The notes beneath the pieces were generated by a model, which searched no databases, was not told the origin of the DNA, and saw nothing but the letters and a program-made list of their open reading frames with translations. 64,000 bases of DNA, taken from contig NC_134830.1 in NCBI RefSeq assembly GCF_004210375.1, positions 3,844,001 through 3,908,000 of the forward strand. Reading direction: 5' to 3'. Shown piece by piece: positions 24,401-33,515 of the stretch (positions are counted from its first letter, which is position 1; each line of letters opens with the position of its first letter). The position numbers and the translations under genes are program-made. This DNA comes from Tachypleus tridentatus. Taxonomy: Eukaryota > Arthropoda > Merostomata > Xiphosura > Limulidae.

Positions 24401-25555
24401 CTTGACTAGTAAATTTTCCAACTAAATATTCACAAAGAGAACAGAACAACATTTGGCGCCGGTTTGTAGCTTTTATACAAAAACTTCCAGCGTACTCTGG
24501 GGAGAAACCATTCTTCTTAGGGTGGGGTAAACTTGCCAGATTAAATTCTCCCAAGTAATTAAAATAATAAAAAGTAAAACAGAAATACGTTTGTAAGTAA
24601 TCACGACAAATAATCACAATAAATTTTATTGTTAAGGTAATATCTGCAACTTTCTCTGACAAATAATTTCAATACACATTAAAACATTTAAATTAAACAG
24701 TCGATTTTATTTTAATAATGAGCAGGTTAGTTCGAAATATTAACAATAATTAGTCATATGTAGTGTTAAAATGTTTAATAATCTTCACTAAAGAGCCCTG
24801 ATACTGAATAACAGGCCTTGGTAGCAGTGGATGTAACAGTTGCGGCACAATTCGGCCAGAAGATTTAACTCAGAGTTGTCTGTTAAGGTCTAATAATTTA
24901 AAGTTTCACTTAAGTCGAGCCACGAAGAAAAATTTTCCGTGAAATCTTTTAAAAAAAACTAAACTAAACAATGCACAGAACCAAAATTTGTATCCAACTT
25001 TAATACAAAAGGAAGAAATGCACGAGGTGTAAAAAAAAAAACCTCTAATATTTTGTTTCACCAGTTCACATTGCTTTCCCACCCTCTAAGTCAAGTTAAA
25101 CGTACAATAAAATATATGAATAAATCCCACAAATAAAGTTAAAATAGGAGGTCCAAGTCACAAGTTACCAAAACAAAATTCGAGAAATTCAGAGTTTCTT
25201 GCGATCTAAATATATACTGGGACAAGTGTGACAAATACTTATGGTCGTTATGGGTGGATGCCCCACGAGCTGAAACGATTTATTGACTTTTTCTTTCTAA
25301 GACTCCTGTTGGTGATGTAAGATAATACACAACATGGTACAGTTACTACTGGTTTAAAAATAAGGACACTCATTCTAAAAGGGCGCTGTGACACTTGTTT
25401 TCCGTGAGTAACTTTCTAAGTGGTAATCGTGCTCTTTAATAGAGGTAGCAGCAATTTTTCTCTGGAACCCGGACAATTCTATAGGAAACGAATTTTATTA
25501 TATACCTAACACTCATTTCCAGTACTCTACTTTTAACTGTATTTCTATATTCTAT
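24401..25555. other. region upstream of UCHL3
   Basis: Presumed 5' untranslated and promoter region of UCHL3 (minus strand). I see no TATA box or motif that I would defend. Confidence 0.4.
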
Positions 25556-25562
25556 ACCACGT

Positions 25563-25829
25563 TTATGGCCAGGTGGGTTAAGGCGTTCTACTCGTAATCC
25601 GAGGGTCGCGGGTTCAAATACCCGTCGCACTAAACATGCTCGCCATTTCAGCCGTGGGGGCGTTATAATGTGATGGTCAATCCCACTATTTGTTGGTAAA
25701 AGAGCAGCCCAAGAATTGGCGGTGGGTGGTGATGACTAGCTGCCTTCCCTCTAGTCTTACACTGCTAAATTAGGGAGGGCTAGCACAGATAGCCCTCGAG
25801 TAGCTTTGCGCGAAATTCAGAAACAAACT
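25563..25829 (+). mobile_element. tRNA-derived SINE (family A)
   Basis: Head 'ggccaggtgggttaaggcg' with B box (gggttcaaatac), body with 'gactagctgccttccctc', and tail 'gcgcgaaattcagaaacaaa'. It is followed directly by a Penelope-type terminal fragment. Confidence 0.85.
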
Positions 25830-25849
25830 ATTATATACTTGAATAATCA

Positions 25850-25950
25850 GTGATGTTCTTTGTGAACCTGACGATAACCGAAGAAGGTCGAAACGTTGTT
25901 CGCTCCTCTACGTAATATATTTTCTCAACCCAAACAAGCCGTTTTTACAT
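25850..25950 (+). mobile_element. Penelope-like terminal fragment
   Basis: Begins 'cagtgatgt' and contains the hammerhead-like core, then continues to 'caagccgtttttacat'. The same terminal sequence, in the opposite orientation, occurs at 29.54-29.67 and 43.32-43.45 kb, the latter joined to Penelope-type coding remnants. Confidence 0.6.
25862..25903 (+). ncRNA. hammerhead-ribozyme-like motif
   Basis: Stem I GTGAAC (25862-25867) pairs with GTTCGC (25898-25903). The core CTGACGA is at 25868-25874. Stem II ACC/GGT closes a GAAGAA loop, and GAAA is at 25890-25893. Stem III would be only the palindrome AACGTT, as in minimal hammerheads thought to work as dimers. The motif fits published reports of hammerheads in Penelope-like elements. 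Folding and cleavage are untested. Confidence 0.5.
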
Positions 25951-26750
25951 ATATATATACACTTGAATGTTTATAACTCCTCCACGTGCAAAGAGGTAAT
26001 CATGTTCTCCACAAATACATAAAGTGGATTAGACACCTGACCGCAAGGGAATATATCTTGTTTTATAGAGATTAACCAAGAATGCTTTGGTGTCGAACCA
26101 ACCACCATGGGTGTGAAGCTATATATTGTTTTACCAATGGTGACCAACCATAATAGTAAATTAGAATTTACTGTTTTTGTATCAGTTGATTTGAAGATTT
26201 ATTGGTGTTTACTGATTCTGACAAAAGAGATTTTAGTTGAATAGTTAAATGCAGGTAATTTCTGCCAGGAATTATTTTATTTCACAAAGTTTGTAACATT
26301 CTATTGAGTTTTACTGCTCACAGGTGGTAGCACATTATTGAATCACGACTGCCGACAAATACTTTAAGAAAGTAGTCCGTGCAAGTTTCAACAGTAATGT
26401 CACAGACACTTGAAGCAATGTGTTGAAATCTACTAATGTATGTGGTGCGGAAGTCATATATGCACGTGTTTGTGATAACGTACGAGCTTGCAAAATACAT
26501 ATAATTTTACATAACGTCACTTTCAGGTTGTGTCCAACACAAAATGAATTAATCGTTGAGAACACTTGTTAACCATAGTTAAACTTTGAAAGAGAGTACG
26601 AGAACCTGATTAGCGCTACTTAGAATTGTGAAGTTAACTATGGCTATTGAACTTTATATAAAAAATAGATGACGTTTTGGTTAACTTAGTGTGAATGTAA
26701 GAATGTTTCAATTTTTCATAATTAAACACTCAGCAGGAATCGGACTTTAC
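25951..26750. other. no gene firmly recognised
   Basis: Unique sequence. Overlapping minus-strand frames at 26318-26565 are open, and one ends in a donor-like CACCT|GTGAGC. The phase does not join the exon-like block at 26751-26884 and no family is recognised. Confidence 0.35.
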
Positions 26751-26884
26751 AGAAAGACATGATAGTAATGGTTAGACTCGCTCCACGCCAGTAGGGAAAC
26801 ACATTTTGATCTGTGTTTCGTAAATATTGGCTGCTAACATCATAATAAGGTCCAACTGCAATGTACGTTATTGAATCAGAATAC
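26751..26884 (-). CDS. exon-like block, possible FAD-oxidase family fragment
   Basis: A strong acceptor (TTTACTTTTTCACAG) is followed by 44 codons with YSDSITYIAVGPYYDVSS and NVFPYWRGASLTITI, then T|GTAAAG. The FPYWRG segment loosely resembles the AxRxA region near the end of berberine-bridge-type FAD oxidases. That assignment is tentative. The neighbouring C-terminal-like block (27391-27284) lies upstream on the same strand, the wrong order for a single gene. This may therefore be part of a second, broken copy. Confidence 0.35.
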
Positions 26885-27283
26885 CTGTGAAAAAGTAAAT
26901 CGGAAACAGTTTCACTAAACATAGCAAACATAGCTTTGTATGCTCAATGTTTTGTTTGATTATGTGAAACACTTTTGATTTGACAGATGGAAGTACTTCC
27001 AAAGCACATAGTTTTCGAACTTATTTTTAGCGTTTTTCATTAAGAGTCAATTAGAGTACATGAAGATATAGTACTGGAAGTAAGATGTAATACTTTCACG
27101 AGAGATGTGGTTATTCTCCTCTGTACTGAGCTTGAAAGAAACTTGTGTAAAAGAAGTAGGTAACTATTCATGTGTGTTTAATCTAAGTAGGTCAGTTTCT
27201 TTCTTACTGGGCCCAGGTTCACGTTTTATAAAACAATTAGAATAGTAAAGGTAATAGGATGTAATGATCGGTTTAGATACAGC

Positions 27284-27391
27284 TCAGAACACAAGGATAC
27301 CTGCACTGAATGTGTAGTAAGGATCGTATTCTACAGTCACACGAGCCTTTAGATCTGAAACTTGACCAAAGTTTTGTGACCAGTAAGTGTT
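27284..27391 (-). CDS. possible C-terminal exon, berberine-bridge-like
   Basis: After an AAAG acceptor at 27392-27393 the frame starts NTYWSQNFGQVSDLKAR. It continues with EYDPYYTFSAGILVF and a TGA (27286-27284). The YW..NF...L...YDP...F pattern is that of the C-terminal BBE segment of FAD-linked oxidases. The acceptor lacks a good pyrimidine tract. It could be the terminal exon of a gene whose upstream fragments lie at 27.6-28.9 kb, or a relic. Confidence 0.35.
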   Translation of the reverse strand, partial: NTYWSQNFGQVSDLKARVTVEYDPYYTFSAGILVF

Positions 27392-27539
27392 CTTTCAAAC
27401 TAAACCTGCGTCTTCAGTCCACACTTTTCCTATTTAAGATCAAGCTCTTCAACATTCTGGTTATGTTTTTTGCGACGTGTTAGTATTCTCATTGTTGCAG
27501 AAAATATACTCAAATCACTTATAAACAATAAGAGAGGAT

Positions 27540-27683
27540 ATGGCGAGTAATTTCTGTTTAATTTTGTGGGTGTTTCTAGCATTAACTACTACAGTTGGGT
27601 CTTACTTTCATGTTGTTAGAATTATGGATGAAAACATGCAGGCTTTGAATGTTCCAACTATTGGATTAGTCCTTCAACCTTGA
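27540..27683 (+). CDS. small open frame with signal-peptide-like start
   Basis: 47 codons from MASNFCLILWVFLALTTTVG to IGLVLQP and TGA. The first 21 residues look like a signal peptide. It is short and overlaps minus-strand open sequence, and no family is recognised. It may be chance. Confidence 0.2.
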   Translation: MASNFCLILWVFLALTTTVGSYFHVVRIMDENMQALNVPTIGLVLQP

Positions 27684-27689
27684 AAACAT

Positions 27690-28900
27690 CACCAAGTGCT
27701 ATCTGCCATCTCAACATCAGTAGTTCTTACAACTGAACTCACAACATCCAGTGTGCCATTCATCTGGTCAGTTCCGATATGATGAAATTTAGGTGTAAGT
27801 AAGACGTAATGAATCGTCGGGAAAATACATGCCAGATGTTGTGTAAAAGAACAACCATCATGGTATATGAATCCACCTGCAGTAGGACCACTACATTACT
27901 TATCCCAGCACATAGCTTTACAATTAAACAAAAGATCATTCAAGAGACCCAGCTCTTTTTATCACAACTACAGAAGCAACCTACCAGGTGACATTAACCA
28001 TTGTCCCAACACTAGCAAAAGCACCACTAGCTGATACCATGATTCTTCGGTGTGCATCCAGATTTTGACTTATGTAAAAATGGAGGAATAACACTTCTTA
28101 TTCCACGAACGACAGGAAGTCAGGTGGCTGGAGGTCCGTCCATTCTATAACGACAGGAAGTCAGGTGGCTGGAGGCCCGTCCATTCTATAACTTTAAGGA
28201 AGACCGTATACTAAAACCTGAAGATCTATGTGTCATTGTATGAAGAACTCCCATCATTCTATAACTTTAAGGAAGACCATATACTAAAACCTAAAGAGCT
28301 ATGTGTCATTGTTTGAAGAACTCCCATCATTGGTGCACTTCACAACTTTTCCTTTGTAAGTTCTCAGTCAATGCTTGGCTGAGGTACTACTAATGTCATA
28401 AGTGTAGGATAACAAATATTCTCAGGGAATCCAGCACTTCGAAGGCTAATCAGCACCTGAAGTAGGGTAATAAGTTACTTGTGTAAATGTATTGCACAAA
28501 TTCAGCTTTCATTAGTTGCTATGATCATCATTGTAGGATACTCACTACTAAACAATGGTACACGGTTTTAACACTGTCTTACCTGACAGCTTCAACCAGT
28601 GAAAATCATCTAAATGTGGCTTTTTCAGGCTTTATCAGCTAGTTATTAGTGCTGTTGGTCAGAGATAGGGCTTTAATCTACTGTTTTAAGTGCGCCAGAC
28701 ATCATACAGTCATTGCTGTTTTAGGATGATCAGTGTCAGGAACCTTTGCAGCACCAATTAAAGTTACTTATTTCCTCAGATATGACTGTTCCTCTGGTGG
28801 CAAAATCTCCCACTTGAGTGAAAGAACATCTACTTAAAGGATATGTCAGCTCTTCAGTAACGGCATTTCTTTAAACTCTTTCAACTCAAAAGATTAACAA
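27690..28900 (-). pseudogene. set of exon-like fragments, unidentified
   Basis: The minus strand holds several open, protein-like stretches separated by stops. One, at about 27.9-27.7 kb, includes GGFIYHDGCSFTQHLACIF and GTDQMNGTLDVVSSVVRTT. Another, at about 28.07-27.98 kb, includes RRIMVSASGAFASVGTMVN and ends at CACCTG|GTAGGT. A third is near 28.82 kb (WEILPPEEQSYLRK). I cannot assemble them into one model or name a family. They may be exons of a gene or pseudogene ending at 27284. Confidence 0.25.
28108..28330. repeat. two short tandem duplications
   Basis: 'gacaggaagtcaggtggctg' with its flank occurs twice (about 28108 and 28150, 42-bp spacing). 'ctttaaggaagacc' with its flank occurs twice (about 28192 and 28264, roughly 72-bp spacing). 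Both copies of each are nearly identical. Confidence 0.85.
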
Positions 28901-29477
28901 AGAACCAACATACTTATCATAATTATTATCAAAAACAGAAAATTCTACAAAAATCTTGTGGCCATAATATAAAACTTATATTTCCTATCAATACTATGGT
29001 ATTTTTAGGTGACACCGATTTTTTTGTCAGAGTATTAAATAAGTGAACTTTATAATGGAAAGATCGATTAGGAAAGCTGTGAAATAAATAACAATGTAGC
29101 TTATGACTGAGTTTTAAGCTAAGAAAACAAAGAGATTGAACACGTGATTTGAAACGTAAAATAGTCAAACACACACACACTGTATATGTTTACAGACACA
29201 CTGTTACTTCCTACCGAATCTGTGAATAAATAAACATTTGTTGTCTCGAAATACAATTTTCTGCTGACCACGCCACGTTAAAAAGTAATGTGTCAATCCA
29301 ACACTTTTTGCTTAATAGTAACATTGGATTTACACGTGGTAATTAGTGTTAACCACGCCACTGATCATTCTCATACAACATAATTAAAGTTTTAACTACT
29401 GGATATGATTTACTTGGCTAGTGAGGGACCTTAATTTCGTTAACTTACTTGTAGAATATGTTAAATTGCAGCAATAC
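28331..29477. other. no gene recognised beyond the fragments listed
   Basis: Unique sequence. The minus-strand frame at 28929-29180 has no supporting motif. A short (CA)n lies near 29168. Confidence 0.4.
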
Positions 29478-29620
29478 ATTCCCATTTTCAGACCAGGTAT
29501 TATCTACAAAATAATAACAAAGGAACAAAAACAACTCAGTGATGTCGAGAAAACCCACTTGTAGAGAAAAATATTTATTTAAAAACGGCTCGTTTAGGTT
29601 GAGAAAATTTTTTTCGTGGA

Positions 29621-29670
29621 GGAGCAAACAACGTTTCGACCTTCTTCGGTCATCGTCAGGTTGTTTGTTT
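29621..29670 (-). ncRNA. hammerhead-like core interrupted by a SINE
   Basis: On the minus strand: CTGACGA, TGACC-GAAGA-AGGTC as stem II, then GAAACGTT. The 5' strand of stem I is replaced by the tail of the inserted SINE, so pairing is poor and activity is unlikely. Confidence 0.45.
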
Positions 29671-29782
29671 TCTTATAGTAAAGCCACATTAGGCTATCTG
29701 CCGAGCCCACCGAGGGGAATCGAACCCTGATTTTAGCGTTGTAAATCCGGAGACTTACCGCTGTACCAGCGTAGGGCAGGTT
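29662..29782 (-). mobile_element. tRNA-derived SINE (family B), nested
   Basis: The minus-strand head is 'ctgccctacgctggtacag' with an A-box-like segment; the B box reads ggttcgattcc, followed by 'tcggtgggctcggcagata' and a caaa-type tail. It splits the Penelope-type terminal sequence at the hammerhead core. Confidence 0.75.
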
Positions 29783-30212
29783 AACAACGAAAGAAAGAGG
29801 CAACTGACCGGAAGCTGACCACATGTTTAAAAGTGGTTGTGTAACTGACTGTCGGAATGTAAAAAACGGTGTTAGATGTTTGAATATATAATTTTATATT
29901 ATTTATTTTATTATATTATTTTTTAATACATGTACAAAGGTGTTCCTTTGTATTGCTTTATTTTGGGCTTAAGTTGTTGTATAAGTAAGGGTTCTTTAAT
30001 TTTGGGTTTTGTTTGTTTCTTTATTTAGTATTTGAGTGTTTTCTATGGTTATGTTGTGTTTGTATTCCCAAGTTCGGAACAGGTATTATCTACAAAAGAA
30101 TAACAAAGGAACACAAACAACTCAATGTTGTTCTGGATCAGCGTTCATTAAAAAAACACAAATTGCATAGAATTAAGCTGACTTAAAATTTATTATTTTT
30201 ACATTAATCTAA

Positions 30213-30457
30213 ACACTCGACTCGTAATCCGAGATTAGAGGGTTCGAATCCCCGTCATACCAAACATATTCGCTCTTTCAGCCGTGGGGGTGTTTAAATG
30301 TGACGGTCAATCACGCTATTTGACGATAAAAGACTAACCAAAGAGTGGCAGTGGGTGGTAATGACTAGCTGCCTTCCCTCTAGTCTCACACTGTAAAATT
30401 AGGGAAGGCTAGCGCAGATAGCTCTCGGGTAGCTTTGCGCTAATTCAAAACAAACCA
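30213..30457 (+). mobile_element. tRNA-derived SINE (family A), 5' truncated
   Basis: Begins within the tRNA-like head ('actcgactcgtaatccgag'), keeps the B box gggttcgaatcc, and continues to 'agctttgcgctaattc'. The first ~30 bp of the head are missing or diverged. Confidence 0.8.
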
Positions 30458-31096
30458 GACCATACAGTGATCTAAAAAGGTGGATAATACCTGCATAATA
30501 CACGACTACTTTTTAACAAAGTTTACTCTTTGTATAATTTTCAAGCTTATATTATTTATAAGTTATCTTCCTTAGTATTAAAACTACCATTTCACACAAA
30601 GATATTTTTATTTCAATTATATATTATATTCAGAATTCTTCTATTTATGAAATACTGTTAGCTGAATGTTATTATTTTAAGTTAATTAGATTAAATATAC
30701 TAGCGTTCTAAATCAACATACATTTTCGTTTGTCCGTTTTTTCCGTGAATAATTTGTTTTTTGTTGTTTTTTTGCATTTATTTTAAAAGTTTGATCTTAT
30801 TTATTGAATTTATTGGTCTTTGTTTTATTTCGACAGCAAAATCAAATTAATGTGTATCATAGTTTTATCTACATTTTCTTAAGGTTATTAAATGAGTCAA
30901 GTAAAAACACAGGTTTAGTTTATTGTAAAAAACTGTTTAATAGATATCCACTGATGGAAATGTTTCTCCAGTGTTTAAAATCACTATAATTTGGAACTGC
31001 AATACAATACTAATCACATTATAAACGTTTTTTTTTTATCCTTTATTTAAGTGGAATGCTCCTTTTCATATGCCACATACGTGTGTGTATTTCTTT
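30458..31096. other. no gene recognised
   Basis: Very AT-rich sequence. A plus-strand frame at 30804-30989 is open but has no motif. Confidence 0.5.
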
Positions 31097-31200
31097 TAGC
31101 AAATCCACAAAGGCTATCTGCTCAGCCCACCGAGGGGAATCGAACCCCTGATTGTAGCGTTGTAAATCCGGAGACATACCGCTGTACTAGCGTGGGGCAT
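31097..31200 (-). mobile_element. tRNA-derived SINE (family B)
   Basis: Minus strand: 'gccccacgctagtacagcgg', B box ggttcgattcccc, then 'tcggtgggctgagcagatag'. The same family as the nested copy at 29.7 kb. Confidence 0.75.
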
Positions 31201-31243
31201 GCCACATAAAGACTAATTTATTCTGCAAAAGTACGCTTAAGAT

Positions 31244-31507
31244 CTATTTATACATTGTTTCTGGGGGTGAGTAGAATGCCTCATTTCGCAAAGCATAACT
31301 GCTATTCTTATAACTAATGTTATTTGGTAGCATAATCAGAGTGGCGATACAGTTTCCAATAAGAATAGTGTAAAACAACATTTCATATTTTTGTACCTGA
31401 GACAGCACGATGAACTCTGGTATTGATGGGAGAGCCTCGCTGGCAATGATACAACAAATTAGGCTTTTGAACTGTTTTCTGAAGGTTATATCAAAAAACG
31501 ACCTCAA
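31244..31507 (-). CDS. uncertain open frame with helix-8-like motif
   Basis: 87 codons. SFFDITFRKQFKSLICC resembles the helix-8/palmitoylation segment of rhodopsin-type receptors. A donor-like CTCAG|GTACAA follows at LSQ, and a later hydrophobic stretch (MLFYTILIGNCIATLIML) may be intron. No NPxxY motif is in frame upstream. It could be a receptor relic or chance. Confidence 0.18.
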   Translation of the reverse strand: MRSFFDITFRKQFKSLICCIIASEALPSIPEFIVLSQVQKYEMLFYTILIGNCIATLIMLPNNISYKNSSYALRNEAFYSPPETMYK

Positions 31508-31730
31508 ATTGTTTCCTCTTTAATCCAACTATTTATAACAAATTACAAAATATGTCACGAGGTGCTTTAAGTTTCTTATGCATTGAATTTCAACTAACAG
31601 TTTTAAATATGCAAACACATTACACATTAGTCTTACTATTTAAAGTTTGGCAGCGTGATTAGGGGTGGTCTTGTGGTTAGGATGTGTTATTGTTAATCGA
31701 TTTCAGTTGAGGTCACATTATAATAATAAA

Positions 31731-32928
31731 TACGCTACATGGCCAAAAGTATGTGGACACCTGACCATCACACCCATATGTGTTTCTTGGACACCTCATT
31801 CCAAAACCATGGGCATTAATATGGAGTTGGTTCCCCTTTGCTGCTATAACAGCCTTCTGGGAAGACTTTTCACTAGATGTTGGGACATGGTTTCGGGGAT
31901 TCGCTACTATTCAGCCACAAGAATGTCAGCGACATCGTGCACAGATGTCGGGCGAGAAGACCTGCCTCGCAGTCGGCGTTCCAGTTCATCTCAAAGGTGT
32001 TTGATGAAGTTGAGATTAGGGCTCTGTGCAGGCCAGTCACGTTCTTCCACACCAGTCTCGGCAATCCATGTCTTTACGGACTTTGCTTTGTGCACAAGGG
32101 CATTGTCATGCTGAAACAAAAAAGGGCATTTCCCAAACTGTTGCCACAAGCTAGAAAAACACAATTCCCTGGAATGTCATTGCATGCTGTAGAATTAAGA
32201 TTTCCCTTCCCCGAAACTAAAGAGTCTAGCCCAAACAATGAACACAGCCCCAGACCATTATTCCTCCTCCACAAAACTTTACAGTTGGCACTATGCATTG
32301 AGACAGTCAGCGTTCTGCTAGCATCCGCCAAACCCAGAATTTTCCATCAGAATAACAGATAACGAAGCGTGATTCATCATTCCAGATAACGCGTTTCCAC
32401 TGCTCCAGAGTCCAATGGCGGTGTGCTTTACACCACTCCAGCCAACATTTGATGATCTTGTGTGTGGCTGTTCGACCATGTGAAACCCATTTCATGAAGC
32501 TCCTGACGAACAGTTCTTGTGCTGACGTTGCTCTCAGAGGATGTTTGGAACTCGGTAGTGAGTACTGCAACTGTAAACAGACGATTATTACGCTCTACGC
32601 GCTTCTGCACTCGGCGGTTCCGTTCTGTGAGTTTGTGTGGCCTACCGCTTCGTGGCTGAGCTGCTGTTGCTCCTAAACGTTTCCACTTTACAATAACAGC
32701 ACTTACAGTTGACCGGGGCAGCTCTAGCAGGACAGAAATTTGAACTGATTTTGGGAAGGTGGCGTCCTACGACAGTGCCAGTATGATGAATTCTACTGCC
32801 AGTGTTTGTCTATAGAGATTTCATGGTTGTATGCTTGAGATTATGTATTTCTTAACAATGGGAATGGCTGAAATAGCCGAATCCACTAATTAGAAAGGGT
32901 GTCCACATACTTTTGGCCATTTAGTGTA
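31731..32928. mobile_element. Tc1-like DNA transposon with terminal inverted repeats
   Basis: The left end 'ctacatggccaaaagtatgt' and right end (complement of 'acatacttttggccatttag') form inverted repeats extending through 'ggacacc', bounded by TA. The length of about 1.2 kb is typical of Tc1/mariner. The transposase relic is on the minus strand. Confidence 0.92.
31870..32760 (-). pseudogene. Tc1-like transposase, inactivated
   Basis: Order on the minus strand: a helix-turn-helix region (LLELPRSTVSAVIVKWKRLG, GRPHKLTERNRR), then EQWKRVIWNDESRFV with the first catalytic Asp. FQHDNALVHK follows with the second, then WPAQSPNLNFIKHL. In the last motif the usual catalytic Glu (IEHLW) is Lys and the Trp codon is TGA. 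Frameshifts also split the frame (open pieces at 32307-32570, 32428-32610 and 31873-32064). It cannot be active. Confidence 0.9.
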
Positions 32929-33515
32929 TCAAGAACTGGGTAAAGCTCTTGACTACTTTATCTGACCATATTTTATTTCTCGTCAAAATACAAAGTAACA
33001 TTAGAAACGGCTAAACTTGCATATTAGGGATTCCTGTTTTGTTACTCTACCCCATTTGCCCATAAGATGCCGTTTATTTGGAAAACTCCAGTTCATCCGC
33101 TTTATAATTAAGCCTAATTGAGCAAAAAATGAAATTTATACATCCTGATAGAAATTAGAAGAAAGAGACAAGCAGTGGAATTTTACTTTGTATTAAAATC
33201 AACCTTGTAAAAAATATTTTCATAAACTTAAAATAAGACAAAATATTTATGATGTGGTATTTTCAGGTAAAACTCATTTTCCAATAATAACAAATAGGTA
33301 CTGCACTAACAACAACACATTCAGTAAAGAAAGAGGGCCTGTTGTGTATTTGGCAGACAACTATCAATAAATAAACAAACCTTCTTATTTTAATGAGAAA
33401 TATAATGTTTAGTGCGCATATTTTTGCACACGGAATCACAGACGATCCTACTGAAGTAAGTTTAGATCCACAGTTTTCTTTTCCTCAGGATTATCCTCTG
33501 TGAACAGTCACTCCA
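32929..33515. other. no gene recognised
   Basis: Unique AT-rich sequence between the Tc1-like element and the 51-bp array. Nothing else is seen. Confidence 0.5.

Larger units (their letters stand above)
29478..30130 (-). mobile_element. truncated Penelope-like copy between ~60-bp direct repeats
   Basis: 29545-30063 matches the 3' part of the Penelope-like element at 43.3-43.7 kb, in the same orientation and without the coding part. The flanks 29478-29544 and 30064-30130 are direct repeats of about 60 bp sharing 'caggtattatctac' and 'aataacaaaggaaca'. They look like a long target duplication. A SINE is nested inside at about 29662-29782. Confidence 0.7.

Noticed and set aside
24363-24662. 99-codon minus-strand frame over UCHL3 exon 1
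   Set aside because: It is in a different frame from the clear UCHL3 N-terminus and has no recognisable motif.
31657-31725. tRNA-Glu-like segment 'ggtcttgtggttaggatg'
   Set aside because: The A-box resemblance is real, but there is no convincing B box or cloverleaf. It is too short and degenerate to call a SINE or a tRNA.
31665-32362. Plus-strand frames of 149 and 161 codons
   Set aside because: They are antisense shadows of the Tc1-like transposase on the minus strand.
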